A DNA stretch of 64,000 bases from Gelidibacter mesophilus DSM 14095 (GTDB taxonomy: Bacteria; Bacteroidota; Bacteroidia; Flavobacteriales; Flavobacteriaceae), in NCBI RefSeq assembly GCF_000423005.1, contig NZ_AUHD01000005.1:124001-188000 (forward strand), written 5' to 3'. How positions within the stretch are numbered: position 1 is the stretch's first letter; every line of letters starts with the position of its first letter. Shown here one piece after another: positions 36,637-46,258 of this stretch. Position numbers and translations under genes: made by a program. Below the pieces are notes generated by a model. That model saw only the letters and a program-made list of their open reading frames with translations, was not told where the DNA came from and did not search any database.

Positions 36637-37989
36637 ATGAAAATGAAAGACAACATCATAGGTGGTAAAAATACATTGGGTTCTACACGAATCTTTTCGA
36701 AGTTTGCATTCTTGATTTTTATCGGCATTAGCTCAAACGTTTTTGGGCAATTTCAGCAAGCAGATACCCTGAAACTTAGTCGACAGCAGTATGAAGAGCT
36801 TTTCTTAAAACAAAACCTGCTGCTCCTTGCTGAGACCTACAAAATAAATCAGGCTGAAGCCATGGTGTTACAGGCAAAACTCTGGCCTAATCCAAGCTTG
36901 ACCGTTGAAGAAATAAATCTGTGGAGTACCAATAAACAATTGTCTTATTTAGAGGAGCCACTACCTCAGATTTTTGGAAATGTTGCCCAAAACACACAGT
37001 TTGCAGTTCAACTGGAACAACAAATTATCACCGCCGGTAAGCGAAAAAAGCTGATGGCCGTTGAAAGTGTAGGTGTTAAAGTCGCAGAACAGGAATTTGA
37101 ACTACTTCTTCGAAATCTGAAATATGAGTTTAGAAATACCCTCACCGAATTACAGTATTTGCAGCTGTACACGCAAGTCTTTTTTAAACAACGCGATTTG
37201 ATCCAGAATCTTCTAAACGCCTATAAACGACAACTTGAGAACGATCATACAAGCAAAGGCGACTACATGCGACTTCAAACCTTGCAATTGGAACTTTCAA
37301 AAGAAATCAATGAACTTTCCAAAGCGAAAAACGAAATGGAAAAGGAATTAAAAGTGCTTTTGAGCATTAACGTTCCGGTTCGTTTATTTGTGCAGGAAGA
37401 TGATTTTACGCCCAATTTAGCCAAACTTCAAAATCTTGATGTTTTGAATCTGCAACAAGATCTCTTTACGCACAGACCTGATCTGAAAGTGGCCGAATTG
37501 GAACATGAGCATTTCAAGAATTTATTGACCTATGAAAAATCGCAAGCCATTCCAGATATTAATTTGAATGCTTCGTACGATCGTGGCGGAGGTATTTGGC
37601 CAAGTTTCTTCGGATTTGGGCTGTTCATAGATTTACCTGTTTTCAATAGAAATCAAGGCGCTATCGCCCATGCGCAATTCGGTATCGAAAACACGAACAT
37701 CCTTTCCAATGACATGCGATTAAGGGCGCAGGCCGAATTTGATCAGCATTATAAAGATTTCAAAGCTGCTTTAATGTTTTATGAAAGCATAGAAATCGAT
37801 TTTGAAACCGATTTAGACGAAATTTTCGAAAGTTACACCAAGAATTTCACGAGTCGGAATATCAGTATGCTCCAGTATTTAGATTTTCAAGAGGCTTATT
37901 TGGAGAATAAAAGAATCATCCTTGAATCGAAGAAAGAACTCCATCTACAATTGGAAAAGCTCCAATACACCATCGGAAAAGAAATTTAA
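36637..37989 (+). CDS. TolC-family outer membrane protein (CzcC-like)
   Basis: 450 residues from the ATG at 36637 (a TTG six codons earlier is possible). A signal peptide with a long charged N-part ends near VFGQ. The two OEP repeats follow, with long Gln/Leu-rich helices and the RPDLKVAELEHEHFKN motif at the start of the second. It is the outer-membrane channel of a CzcCBA-type efflux complex. The adaptor gene follows 23 bases later. Paralogous to, but clearly different from, the TolC-like gene at 1506. Confidence 0.92.
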   Translation: MKMKDNIIGGKNTLGSTRIFSKFAFLIFIGISSNVFGQFQQADTLKLSRQQYEELFLKQNLLLLAETYKINQAEAMVLQAKLWPNPSLTVEEINLWSTNKQLSYLEEPLPQIFGNVAQNTQFAVQLEQQIITAGKRKKLMAVESVGVKVAEQEFELLLRNLKYEFRNTLTELQYLQLYTQVFFKQRDLIQNLLNAYKRQLENDHTSKGDYMRLQTLQLELSKEINELSKAKNEMEKELKVLLSINVPVRLFVQEDDFTPNLAKLQNLDVLNLQQDLFTHRPDLKVAELEHEHFKNLLTYEKSQAIPDINLNASYDRGGGIWPSFFGFGLFIDLPVFNRNQGAIAHAQFGIENTNILSNDMRLRAQAEFDQHYKDFKAALMFYESIEIDFETDLDEIFESYTKNFTSRNISMLQYLDFQEAYLENKRIILESKKELHLQLEKLQYTIGKEI

Positions 37990-38012
37990 AAACAACTTAT
38001 TCAATCCTAAAA

Positions 38013-39122
38013 ATGTACAACACCAATTTATACCGTCCCACTCTTTTTGCTTTTGTGCTTTTACTTATGAGTAGCTGCGCGAAAACTAAAAATGAACCTA
38101 TCATTCAAGAAGATAAGGCCACGTTTTGCCTTAATGATTTCATGAAAGATGATATCATCAAATTTCCTGTAGAAAAAAGAGCTATAACCGAGTCTATTTT
38201 GCTTAATGCCAAAGTGGAAGCCAACCCGGACAAACTGGTGCATTTTGTGAGTTTGGTGAGTGGCTTGGTGACCAAAACCTATTTTTCTTCAGGTGAAGAG
38301 GTTAAAAAAGGACAGTTGCTTTTCGAAATGAGGAGCAGTGAGCTGAGTAACCTCACGTCACAAAAATCAAGTTTGCAATCCCAAATTCTCGTCGCCCAAC
38401 GCGTATTGGAATCGGTTCAGGAAATGCATCGTGATAAGATCGCTTCCCAAAGAGATTTGATGGAAGCACAAAGTAATTTGGATGTATTAAATGCAGAACT
38501 TCAAAACACCAATGCGCAACTTAATTTATATAGTGCAAGTACTGAACGTGGTGTATTTCAGGTGAGAGCTTCCACTTCTGGCACTATTATCAGTAAAAAT
38601 GTGGCAGCAGGCATGCAGGTTTCGGCAGAAAGTGATCCGCTTTTTACAATTTCTGATTTAAAGGAAGTTTGGATCATGGCCAATATTTACGCTGGTAATA
38701 TTCCCTATGTAAAACAGGGCATGCCGGTAGAAATTAAAGCCTTGCCTTACGCCGATAAGATATTTTCAGGAGAAATAAATGCCATCTCACAAGTGTTTGA
38801 TTCCAATGAACGTGTTTTAAAAGCACGTATCGTGATGGATAATTTAGACGGCAAACTCATGCCGGGAATGTTGATGGATGTTACCGTTGAAAAGGAGGAC
38901 GGCCTTATGGCCAATGCGGCTCCTGTAAATGCGCTGATTTTTGACGATAACCAGCATTTTTTGGTGCTTTATAAATCCGATTGCGATATCGAAGTACGGA
39001 AAGTGACGCCCAACATCCAAAATTCCAACACGGTCTACTTTGAAAATAATATTGAAGAAGGCGAACAGATTATCACAAAAAATCACTTGCTGATTTACAA
39101 CCACTTAAAAGCTCTAAAATAA
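38013..39122 (+). CDS. Efflux RND periplasmic adaptor (CzcB/HlyD-like lipoprotein)
   Basis: 369 residues. The signal ends in a lipobox (LLLMSSC, Cys22), anchoring it to a membrane. A barrel-sandwich/lipoyl domain (VTKTYFSSGEEVKKGQLLFEM), a helical hairpin (about 110-175), a beta-barrel (WIMANIYAGNIPYVKQGMP) and a membrane-proximal domain follow. It links the RND pump to the outer-membrane channel and, in metal systems, passes metal to the pump. A Cys/Asn-rich stretch after the signal (TFCLNDFM) is near where CusB-type adaptors carry metal-binding Met residues, but no Met cluster is present. Confidence 0.92.
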   Translation: MYNTNLYRPTLFAFVLLLMSSCAKTKNEPIIQEDKATFCLNDFMKDDIIKFPVEKRAITESILLNAKVEANPDKLVHFVSLVSGLVTKTYFSSGEEVKKGQLLFEMRSSELSNLTSQKSSLQSQILVAQRVLESVQEMHRDKIASQRDLMEAQSNLDVLNAELQNTNAQLNLYSASTERGVFQVRASTSGTIISKNVAAGMQVSAESDPLFTISDLKEVWIMANIYAGNIPYVKQGMPVEIKALPYADKIFSGEINAISQVFDSNERVLKARIVMDNLDGKLMPGMLMDVTVEKEDGLMANAAPVNALIFDDNQHFLVLYKSDCDIEVRKVTPNIQNSNTVYFENNIEEGEQIITKNHLLIYNHLKALK

Positions 39123-39131
39123 ACCTTATCC

Positions 39132-42100
39132 ATGAAGAAATTTGTCCAAGGTATCGTTGGGTTTTCCTTAAAAAACTCCACCATTGTATTTTTTCTAACA
39201 GGATTGTTGTTGGTTGCTGGAATTATAAATTATATCAAAATTCCGATTGAAGCATTTCCAGATGTCACCAATACACGAGCGCGAATTATTACGCAATGGC
39301 CGGGTAGAAGTGCCGAAGAAGTAGAGAAATTTATTACCCTGCCTGTTTCTAAGGAAATGAATACCATTCCAAAAAAGGCTGAAGTGCGCTCCACATCTCT
39401 ATTCGGGCTTTCGGTGGTCACCGTTATTTTTGATGATGATGTTGAAGACTTTTATGCACAACAATATGCTTCCAATAGACTTCAAGGTTTATCCTTGCCC
39501 GAAGGAAGTGATGCACAAATTGAACCTCCTTCTGGAGCCACCGGTGAAATTTTCAGATATGTGGTGAAAAGTGATTTACCAATAAAAGAAATTTCCGCCA
39601 TTCACGATTGGGTCATTGAGCGCGAGCTTTTATCGGTTCCCGGCGTTGCGGATGTAGCAAGTTTTGGAGGTGAGGAGAAGATTTATGAAATTCAGATCAA
39701 TCCCAGCGAATTAAAAAATTATGATCTTTCGCCCTTAGATGTCTACGAAGCGGTATCCAAAAGTAATATCAATGTTGGTGGTGATGTGATCCAGCGTGGT
39801 GATCAAGCCTATGCGGTGCGCGGCGTTGGTTTGTTGGAAAGTGTTGAAGACATAGAAAACATCCTGATTACGGTAAATGGATCTACTCCAGTTTTGGTGA
39901 AACACGTGGCCGAAGTCATTATTGCCGCCAAACCCAGATTGGGCCAAGTGGGTTTGGATGAAGATGATGATCTTGTTCAGGGCATTGTGATCATGTTACG
40001 AGGTGAGAATCCCGCTGATGTTATTGAAGGTCTAAAAACCCGGATAAATGAACTCAACACCCGGATTCTGCCTAAAAATGTGGAGATCGTTCCTTTTATT
40101 GACCGATCAGAATTAGTTGAAACCACAGTGAGTACCGTAACCACCAACTTAATTGAAGGGGTGATTTTGGTATCTTTGATCGTATTCATCTTTCTTTATA
40201 ATTGGAGAACCACTCTGATTGTGGCGTCGGTAATTCCGCTATCCTTTTTATTTGCGATTATCATGTTGCGCATTCAAGGCTTACCAGCCAACTTAATATC
40301 TATGGGTGCACTCGATTTTGGACTGCTCTTGGAAGGTACTCTGGTTATTGTGGAACAGGTTTTTGTTTCCCTCCAGATAAAATCGCGTCTCATGGGGAAA
40401 GATAAATTCTCCAAAGTATCAAAATTGGGCATTATTAAAAAGAGTGTAGGCAAGGTGTCAACACCCATCTTTTTTGCCTTGTTCATTCTTATTATCGCGC
40501 TAATGCCAATCTTCACCTTCCAGAAAGTTGAAGGAAAGATGTTTTCGCCATTGGCCTTTACTTTGGGTTATGCACTGTTAGGCTCGTTGATTTTAAGTTT
40601 AACCTATGTGCCGGCCATGTGTAAAGTGCTGTTGAATAAAGGGGTCAATGATAAGGAGAGCATCGTTTCAAAGTTTTTCAATGTCCAGTTTTACAAGCTT
40701 TATAAGTTTACTGACAAACATGGAAAAGCCACTTTGTATACGTTTGTCGGTTTGCTGGTGATATGTGCCGTAAAATTCAGTTATTATGGCACGGAGTTTT
40801 TGCCAAAACTAAATGAAGGCGCCCTTTATGTTCGCGCCACCTTACCGGTCAGTATACATCTTGACGAATCGGTTAAGTTAGCGCAGGAGATGAAAGAAAA
40901 AATAAGACAACACGACGAAATAAAATTTGTATTGACCCAAACGGGACGTCCCAATGATGGTACCGATCCTACGGGGTTTTTCAATATCGAATTCCATATT
41001 GAATTAAAACCTGAAGGCGAATGGGAACGAGACATTTCAAAAGAAGATTTAATGGCCGAAATACGCGATGATTTGGAAACCTATCCTGGGATTAATTTTG
41101 GGTTTAGTCAACCTATTCAAGACAACGTGGAAGAGTATGTCGCCGGTGTGAAAAGTTCCTTGGTGATTAAAATTTTTGGTGATGATCTCTTCGAGTTGGA
41201 AGGAAAAGCTCATGAAGTTGCTGATGCCATCCGGGATATTGAAGGCATTACCGATTTGAATGTGTATGAAAATATCGGTCAACCCGAATTGCGAATTCAG
41301 TTGCATGACAACAAAATGGCAAAATATGGCGTGACCATGTCTGATGCGCAATCGGTGGTAGCCATGGCCATTGGAGGTCAGGCAGCAACTACTTTTTATG
41401 AAGGTGAACGGATGTTTGATATCCGAATTAGATATCAAAAGGAACATCGGGAATCTGCTGACGCTATTGGTAATATCTTGGTTCCAGTTTATGATGGCCA
41501 TCATGTGCCATTAAAGGAAATTGCCACTATTAATTTTCATACAGGCCCTGCATTTATTTATCGGGAAGGTAACAGCCGTTATATTGGGGTTGGTTTTAGT
41601 ATTGAAGGTCGCGATTTGGGAAGTACCATTGCCGAAGCACGTAAAAAAGTGGAAGCTGAAGTAGAAATCCCAGCGTACAACAAAGTGGAATGGGCGGGAG
41701 AATTTGAAAGTAAGGAACGTGCCAGTAAGCAATTAATGGTGGTCGTACCAATTTCATTATTGTTGATTCTTTTCTTGCTGTATATGAATTTTGGAAACGT
41801 GAAAGATACTATTATCGCCGCGCTTACCTTGCCTTTCGCCTTCGTTGGTGGCTTGATTTCCTTATGGGTTACGGGAACGGTTTTTGGTATTTCCGCGGGC
41901 ATTGGATTTATAATCCTTTTTGGGGTTTCTACTATTAATGGCCTCATATTGATTACCGTTATTCATGAGAAATTACAGGAGTGCCACAAATTAAAAGCGG
42001 CGATTGCTTTGGGAGTTAAAGAGAAAATAAGACCTATTTTGATGATAGGCCTCATGGGAGCTATGGGTTTGTTACCAGCGGCACTTTCTAATGGGATGGG

Positions 42101-42221
42101 TTCTGAAATCCAAAAACCCTTGGCCATTATGATTGTGGGCGGTATTTTAATTTGCACCATATTGTCGTTGACAGTGTTGCCTCAGTTGTTTTATATGGCA
42201 TATAGAAGATCTAAGGAATAA
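39132..42221 (+). CDS. Heavy-metal efflux RND transporter (CzcA-like)
   Basis: 1029 residues, full length for HME-RND pumps, with 12 helices and two large periplasmic loops. It begins MKKFVQGIVGFSLKNS, and the first loop has the IPIEAFPDVTNTRARI signature of CzcA/CusA. In the fourth helix the metal/proton motif DFGxIVDGAVVxVE reads DFGLLLEGTLVIVE: the first Asp and last Glu are kept, but the second Asp is Glu. The second half shows the usual GAMGLLPAALSNGMGSEIQKPLA end. It exports a divalent or monovalent metal; the ion cannot be fixed. Last gene of the five-gene operon. Confidence 0.94.
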   Translation: MKKFVQGIVGFSLKNSTIVFFLTGLLLVAGIINYIKIPIEAFPDVTNTRARIITQWPGRSAEEVEKFITLPVSKEMNTIPKKAEVRSTSLFGLSVVTVIFDDDVEDFYAQQYASNRLQGLSLPEGSDAQIEPPSGATGEIFRYVVKSDLPIKEISAIHDWVIERELLSVPGVADVASFGGEEKIYEIQINPSELKNYDLSPLDVYEAVSKSNINVGGDVIQRGDQAYAVRGVGLLESVEDIENILITVNGSTPVLVKHVAEVIIAAKPRLGQVGLDEDDDLVQGIVIMLRGENPADVIEGLKTRINELNTRILPKNVEIVPFIDRSELVETTVSTVTTNLIEGVILVSLIVFIFLYNWRTTLIVASVIPLSFLFAIIMLRIQGLPANLISMGALDFGLLLEGTLVIVEQVFVSLQIKSRLMGKDKFSKVSKLGIIKKSVGKVSTPIFFALFILIIALMPIFTFQKVEGKMFSPLAFTLGYALLGSLILSLTYVPAMCKVLLNKGVNDKESIVSKFFNVQFYKLYKFTDKHGKATLYTFVGLLVICAVKFSYYGTEFLPKLNEGALYVRATLPVSIHLDESVKLAQEMKEKIRQHDEIKFVLTQTGRPNDGTDPTGFFNIEFHIELKPEGEWERDISKEDLMAEIRDDLETYPGINFGFSQPIQDNVEEYVAGVKSSLVIKIFGDDLFELEGKAHEVADAIRDIEGITDLNVYENIGQPELRIQLHDNKMAKYGVTMSDAQSVVAMAIGGQAATTFYEGERMFDIRIRYQKEHRESADAIGNILVPVYDGHHVPLKEIATINFHTGPAFIYREGNSRYIGVGFSIEGRDLGSTIAEARKKVEAEVEIPAYNKVEWAGEFESKERASKQLMVVVPISLLLILFLLYMNFGNVKDTIIAALTLPFAFVGGLISLWVTGTVFGISAGIGFIILFGVSTINGLILITVIHEKLQECHKLKAAIALGVKEKIRPILMIGLMGAMGLLPAALSNGMGSEIQKPLAIMIVGGILICTILSLTVLPQLFYMAYRRSKE

Positions 42222-42237
42222 TTGGGTGGGATATACA

Positions 42238-42282
42238 ACGAAAAGAGGGAAGGCGAGATTCGGTTAGTCGCTCTCTTTTCGT
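42238..42282. terminator. Possible terminator between the CzcA-like and CarboxypepD_reg genes
   Basis: ACGAAAAGAG pairs with CTCTTTTCGT (10 bp) around a 25-base loop and reaches into the 3' end of the minus-strand gene. There is no clear T-run, so this is tentative. Confidence 0.35.
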
Positions 42283-43574
42283 CTCTCCAATGGCTTGTTG
42301 ATTTTATCGATGGCCGATTCAATAGATTTCTCAGGTTCAATAATATTGTATTCTCCCCAAAATGCCGGATCAGAGAAACCGGAGGCTTCATCGCTTAAAA
42401 TAACCGTAGGTTTTAAAGATTCTTTCCTGGTAAAGGTATCATCCAGACTTTCTTCCCAATCGGTAATGGCCATTTCGCTGCTTAATGTGTATACACTATT
42501 AAATAATCTGCCTTTCCAGTTTACCTTAAACGTTAATTGAAGATTGCTATATCCGTAATACCATTTGCCATTTTGGACCCTATAATCTACCCGATAGGCC
42601 GCTTCTGTTGGATACACAGTAACTTTATTGGGTTTCTTTTTAACGAACATTTTAGAAGCCATTTCACGATTGTCCACATTTAAGTTATACATGGCACTGA
42701 CCAGGGAATAGGTTTCAGCATCAATATATAGTTTACCATAATGCATAGGTTCAATAATGTTAGGTTTTGGTTTGAATTTGACCACATATATGGAACGGTT
42801 ATTGATTTCAGTAGATTTGTCAAAAGAAAACTCATAATTGCTAAGATCGTCTTCAGAAAATATAAACTGCGGATATTTGATCACATCCGCATAAAGTGAG
42901 CTATAGGGCCCACCCTGTAATTTTATGGCCAGCGTATCCAATCTATTATAATCTGTGCTTTTTCTTGCTTTGATAAGCTTTACTTTATCTGCTTTAGAGG
43001 AATTGTAAGGTTGTCGATATATTTCTACTATTGCTTCAGATAAACTGGCATCTCGGCGTCTTTTTTTTATCGTTTCCCTATAAAAGGCAGTCATTATCGT
43101 TTCTTCATTAATATAGTTTTCGCCTTTTTTATCCAAAACAGCTTTTACAAGAGTGTGGGCATTTTTTGGAGCATTTATTTTTATTTCTGAAAGCTCCATC
43201 ACAGCTTCTTCCAATAAAATTTGGATGTCATCGCCATTCAGATTGGAAAGTGGAATTGTTTTGGTTTGGTAGCCTAAAAATAGCATTGTAACCTCTTGAT
43301 CAGCTGAGTTGTTGGATACTTTTAAAAGAAACTCACCTTCAGAGTTTGTAATGGTACTAATATTGGTACCATTGACCAGTAAAGTAGCGAAAGCTAAAGG
43401 CTCTTTAGATTTGCTGTCAACCACGACTCCTTTAAACTCTGTGTGGATTTGGTTGATGTCTTGTTTTTGGAAACTAGGACTGGCATAAGCACTCCATCCG
43501 TAAAGAACAAAAAACAGGAGACTCAGCAAATGGCATTTGACTAATAGTTGAAGAGAGTAGGTGCGAGTTTTCAT
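42264..43574 (-). CDS. Carboxypeptidase-regulatory-like domain protein, envelope-associated
   Basis: 436 residues. After a signal peptide (about 1-32, ending SAYASPSF), a CarboxypepD_reg-like beta-sandwich (about 48-130) carries the usual FKGVVVDSKSKEPLAFATLLV start seen on TonB receptors and other Bacteroidota surface proteins. The remaining 300 residues are strand-rich and have no catalytic motif I can name (YRETIKKRRRDASLSEAIVEIYR in the middle). No barrel or plug domain follows. It is a family often found in flavobacteria without an assigned role. It sits downstream of the M14 peptidase on the same strand. Confidence 0.85.
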   Translation of the reverse strand: MKTRTYSLQLLVKCHLLSLLFFVLYGWSAYASPSFQKQDINQIHTEFKGVVVDSKSKEPLAFATLLVNGTNISTITNSEGEFLLKVSNNSADQEVTMLFLGYQTKTIPLSNLNGDDIQILLEEAVMELSEIKINAPKNAHTLVKAVLDKKGENYINEETIMTAFYRETIKKRRRDASLSEAIVEIYRQPYNSSKADKVKLIKARKSTDYNRLDTLAIKLQGGPYSSLYADVIKYPQFIFSEDDLSNYEFSFDKSTEINNRSIYVVKFKPKPNIIEPMHYGKLYIDAETYSLVSAMYNLNVDNREMASKMFVKKKPNKVTVYPTEAAYRVDYRVQNGKWYYGYSNLQLTFKVNWKGRLFNSVYTLSSEMAITDWEESLDDTFTRKESLKPTVILSDEASGFSDPAFWGEYNIIEPEKSIESAIDKINKPLERRKESD

Positions 43575-43618
43575 AACGTCTATTTTTTAATGTATAAAAT
43601 ACAAAAAAAATGAATGCC

Positions 43619-43645
43619 CTAACCTGCTTTATCTGTTAAGGTTAG
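43619..43645 (-). terminator. Weak hairpin after the M14 peptidase gene
   Basis: CTAACCT pairs with AGGTTAG (7 bp) around a 13-base loop, just past the stop at 43651 on the minus strand. It is followed by a T-rich tract after a few bases. Confidence 0.35.
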
Positions 43646-43650
43646 AGGTT

Positions 43651-46137
43651 TTATTTTAGGAAGGTTTTATTGTTTACCAAAAATATGGCATTGACAAAAA
43701 ATAATTTGCCATTCTCCCAAAAATTCCTGAAAAGGATGTCGTCTGCCATATAGATGATACTGCCACTTCCTAAACGTTCTTCTCCGAATACTAAAGAATT
43801 CTCAAGGTCCTTTAAGGTGTTCTTTCCGGCAAAACCGGATGCCTTTTTCGGATGGTCACCTAAGTAGGCCACATTGTAGCCGTTTTCCAAAAGGCTATAA
43901 GTATTAGATCCTGATTTTAGCGTAAAATAGCTTTGGTCATAACCAAAGGCCAAAGGATGCGTATTGTCCACCTCCGATTTGAAAATAGCACCGGTAATCA
44001 GGTTGTTTGTGTTTTCTCGTTCTCTTTCAGCGTAGGGCGTCAGGTTGCTTTTTACTTTGGTTGTATCTTTAGAAGTATTTGACTTTAATTCAAAGTCTTT
44101 ATGGTCTGCAAAAATGTTTAATGCGCCATCTATAGCAATAACTTTTCCTCCTTTCTTAATCCAATTTTGAAGTTTTTCTAAATTGGAGTCATTAAAGAAC
44201 CGGCCATAATTTCCATGAGGAATAACCAATACTGAGTATTTATCAAGCTCAATCTGTGCGAAATCACTGGTGTTGATGGACGTTACCGGATAATGCAATT
44301 GTTGTTCAAAAAAGTGCCATACTTCACCATACCCCAAAGACGAGGTATAGGTTCCTGAAAGAACTGCAATGTTTTGTTTGTTGATCAATTTGACATTTGG
44401 CGAGCCGAAATCTGGTCCTGATTTTGAAAACCCACTAGAAATTGGAACTGCTTTTCTTTTAAATTTATTGGCAGCTGTGATCACGACATCATCAAAATTG
44501 TCAATCTTTTTATTATCACCTCTAATAATGATCAGTGCGCCTCTATCAAAAGATTCCGATTTTCTGGTGGTTAAAGGTTGTTCCGTAAACCGTATTTTAA
44601 TATTTTGTTTCAATAATTCGGCTAAAAATTCCGCATCCTTCATATGGTTCCATTTACTGATATAAGCTACGGCATTCGTATTTTTTACATTTAATTCTAG
44701 CGTTTTTCCTACAATTTCGGTTTCAACTAAACGCGTACTTGCCGTTGCATCCAATCCATAAGCGTATGGTAAGCTCCATGCTGTAATATCATAGGTAATG
44801 GAATCGGCTAATTTGGTATTGGGTTCCAATAAAACCTGTACCATTTGACCTTTTGGTTGATTGGTGCTCACCACAATATTTTCCTCAGAAGAATTGAGAT
44901 TACCATTTTTGCCGTCTTTGTAATTATAGCCTGATATTTTTTTGGATGTTGCGGCGCCATATTTTATGTCGTGTCGGTCTAATAGTGTTTTTAACCCCTC
45001 TATTTTATCAGAAGAACCACTCATGACGTAACTCTTATATTTCACGTTTTTATTGGCGAAGAATTTCTTGAATTCCAAATTCAGTCTGTCGGCGTTTTTA
45101 GAAGCCATTTCCACCGTTGATAATCCGGTTGTGTAATGGTGCTCCAAACGATCGACGAGCGTTAAGACATCGCCTTCATCATTAAGAATACCTAAACCTG
45201 ATTGACCGCCTTGCTCATAAGTCATCCCAATCGCTCCCAGATAAGTGGGGTAGGTGTCTCCGTAACTTGGGTAAAGCAAATCAAACCTTTCCCGTGTAAA
45301 ATACAGCCAGCCATAGGTATCAAAGTGTTTGGCGTGATTTGCACCAATTTGGGTTTGAAAATCGCGTTGCCAATCGGTTATGATGTCATGAAAGGGTTCT
45401 GCTGCTGGCGAGAAATAATAGGGATCATTGATGCCCTGTTCATGAAAATCGACGTGGATTTGTGGCAACCACTTATTGTAGACTTTTAATCGTGCTTGTG
45501 TTTCTTTTTGGGTAGCCCAGACCCAATCCCTGTTAAGATCAAAAAGGTAGTGGTTGGCCCTTCCTCTAGGCCAAGGTTCATTGTGTTCGCTCGCTTGTTG
45601 GTCAATATTATAAGGTGTGCTTTTGGTTTGAATGTACCAATTGACGTAACGGTCACGTCCATCAGGATTGAGACAAGGATCAATAATGATTACGGTATTT
45701 TTCAACCATGTCTGTTTTTCCGTCACTAACGTATAAATAGTTTTCATCGAAGCTTCTGTGCTTGACGCTTCATTTCCATGAACGTTATAGCTGAGCCATA
45801 CCACCGCAATGTCATTGAAAGTTGAATTTCCATCACCTATGCCAGCATTTTTAAGGTGGCTCTGTCGGATGTTCTCAAGATTTTTGATATTATCTTCTGA
45901 AGAAATAATCGCCGTATAGAGCGGTCGTCTTTCATAAGTCTCGCCATACTTTTCAAATTTTACCTGATTTGGTAATTGTGATGCCACCATTTTAAAATAA
46001 TCCACGACCTGATGGTGTCCGGAAAATTCTGTGCCTAATGGATACCCAAGAAATTCTGATGGCGATTGAATATTTTGGGCATGCGATACACAATTGGCGC
46101 TCAAAAGCACAAAGAGGAAAATAGATAACTTTTGCAT
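43651..46137 (-). CDS. M14 family zinc carboxypeptidase, secreted
   Basis: 828 residues from the ATG at 46137, which opens a clear signal peptide (MQKLSIFLFVLLSANCVSHAQ). The frame is open 25 codons further but those are not signal-like. The metallopeptidase domain (about 25-340) has the zinc ligands in NVHGNEAS (His, Glu) and the third His in QIHVDFHEQG. The catalytic Glu region is MTYEQGGQSG. A C-terminal half (about 380-828) of Rossmann/jelly-roll type contains a GATase-like ALNIFADHKDFELKS segment. M14 enzymes remove C-terminal residues from peptides or cell-wall peptides. Its 5' end faces bshC across 121 bases. Confidence 0.92.
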   Translation of the reverse strand: MQKLSIFLFVLLSANCVSHAQNIQSPSEFLGYPLGTEFSGHHQVVDYFKMVASQLPNQVKFEKYGETYERRPLYTAIISSEDNIKNLENIRQSHLKNAGIGDGNSTFNDIAVVWLSYNVHGNEASSTEASMKTIYTLVTEKQTWLKNTVIIIDPCLNPDGRDRYVNWYIQTKSTPYNIDQQASEHNEPWPRGRANHYLFDLNRDWVWATQKETQARLKVYNKWLPQIHVDFHEQGINDPYYFSPAAEPFHDIITDWQRDFQTQIGANHAKHFDTYGWLYFTRERFDLLYPSYGDTYPTYLGAIGMTYEQGGQSGLGILNDEGDVLTLVDRLEHHYTTGLSTVEMASKNADRLNLEFKKFFANKNVKYKSYVMSGSSDKIEGLKTLLDRHDIKYGAATSKKISGYNYKDGKNGNLNSSEENIVVSTNQPKGQMVQVLLEPNTKLADSITYDITAWSLPYAYGLDATASTRLVETEIVGKTLELNVKNTNAVAYISKWNHMKDAEFLAELLKQNIKIRFTEQPLTTRKSESFDRGALIIIRGDNKKIDNFDDVVITAANKFKRKAVPISSGFSKSGPDFGSPNVKLINKQNIAVLSGTYTSSLGYGEVWHFFEQQLHYPVTSINTSDFAQIELDKYSVLVIPHGNYGRFFNDSNLEKLQNWIKKGGKVIAIDGALNIFADHKDFELKSNTSKDTTKVKSNLTPYAERERENTNNLITGAIFKSEVDNTHPLAFGYDQSYFTLKSGSNTYSLLENGYNVAYLGDHPKKASGFAGKNTLKDLENSLVFGEERLGSGSIIYMADDILFRNFWENGKLFFVNAIFLVNNKTFLK

Positions 46138-46258
46138 AGTGTGGTAACCTAGAATAATTAAGTAGAGTAAAGATAGGGAGCGAAAGTGAATTAACTTTAA
46201 TTTAGTACTCAAAAAATACTAAGAGCAGTATCTTTACATTTCATTTTTATTTACGCGT

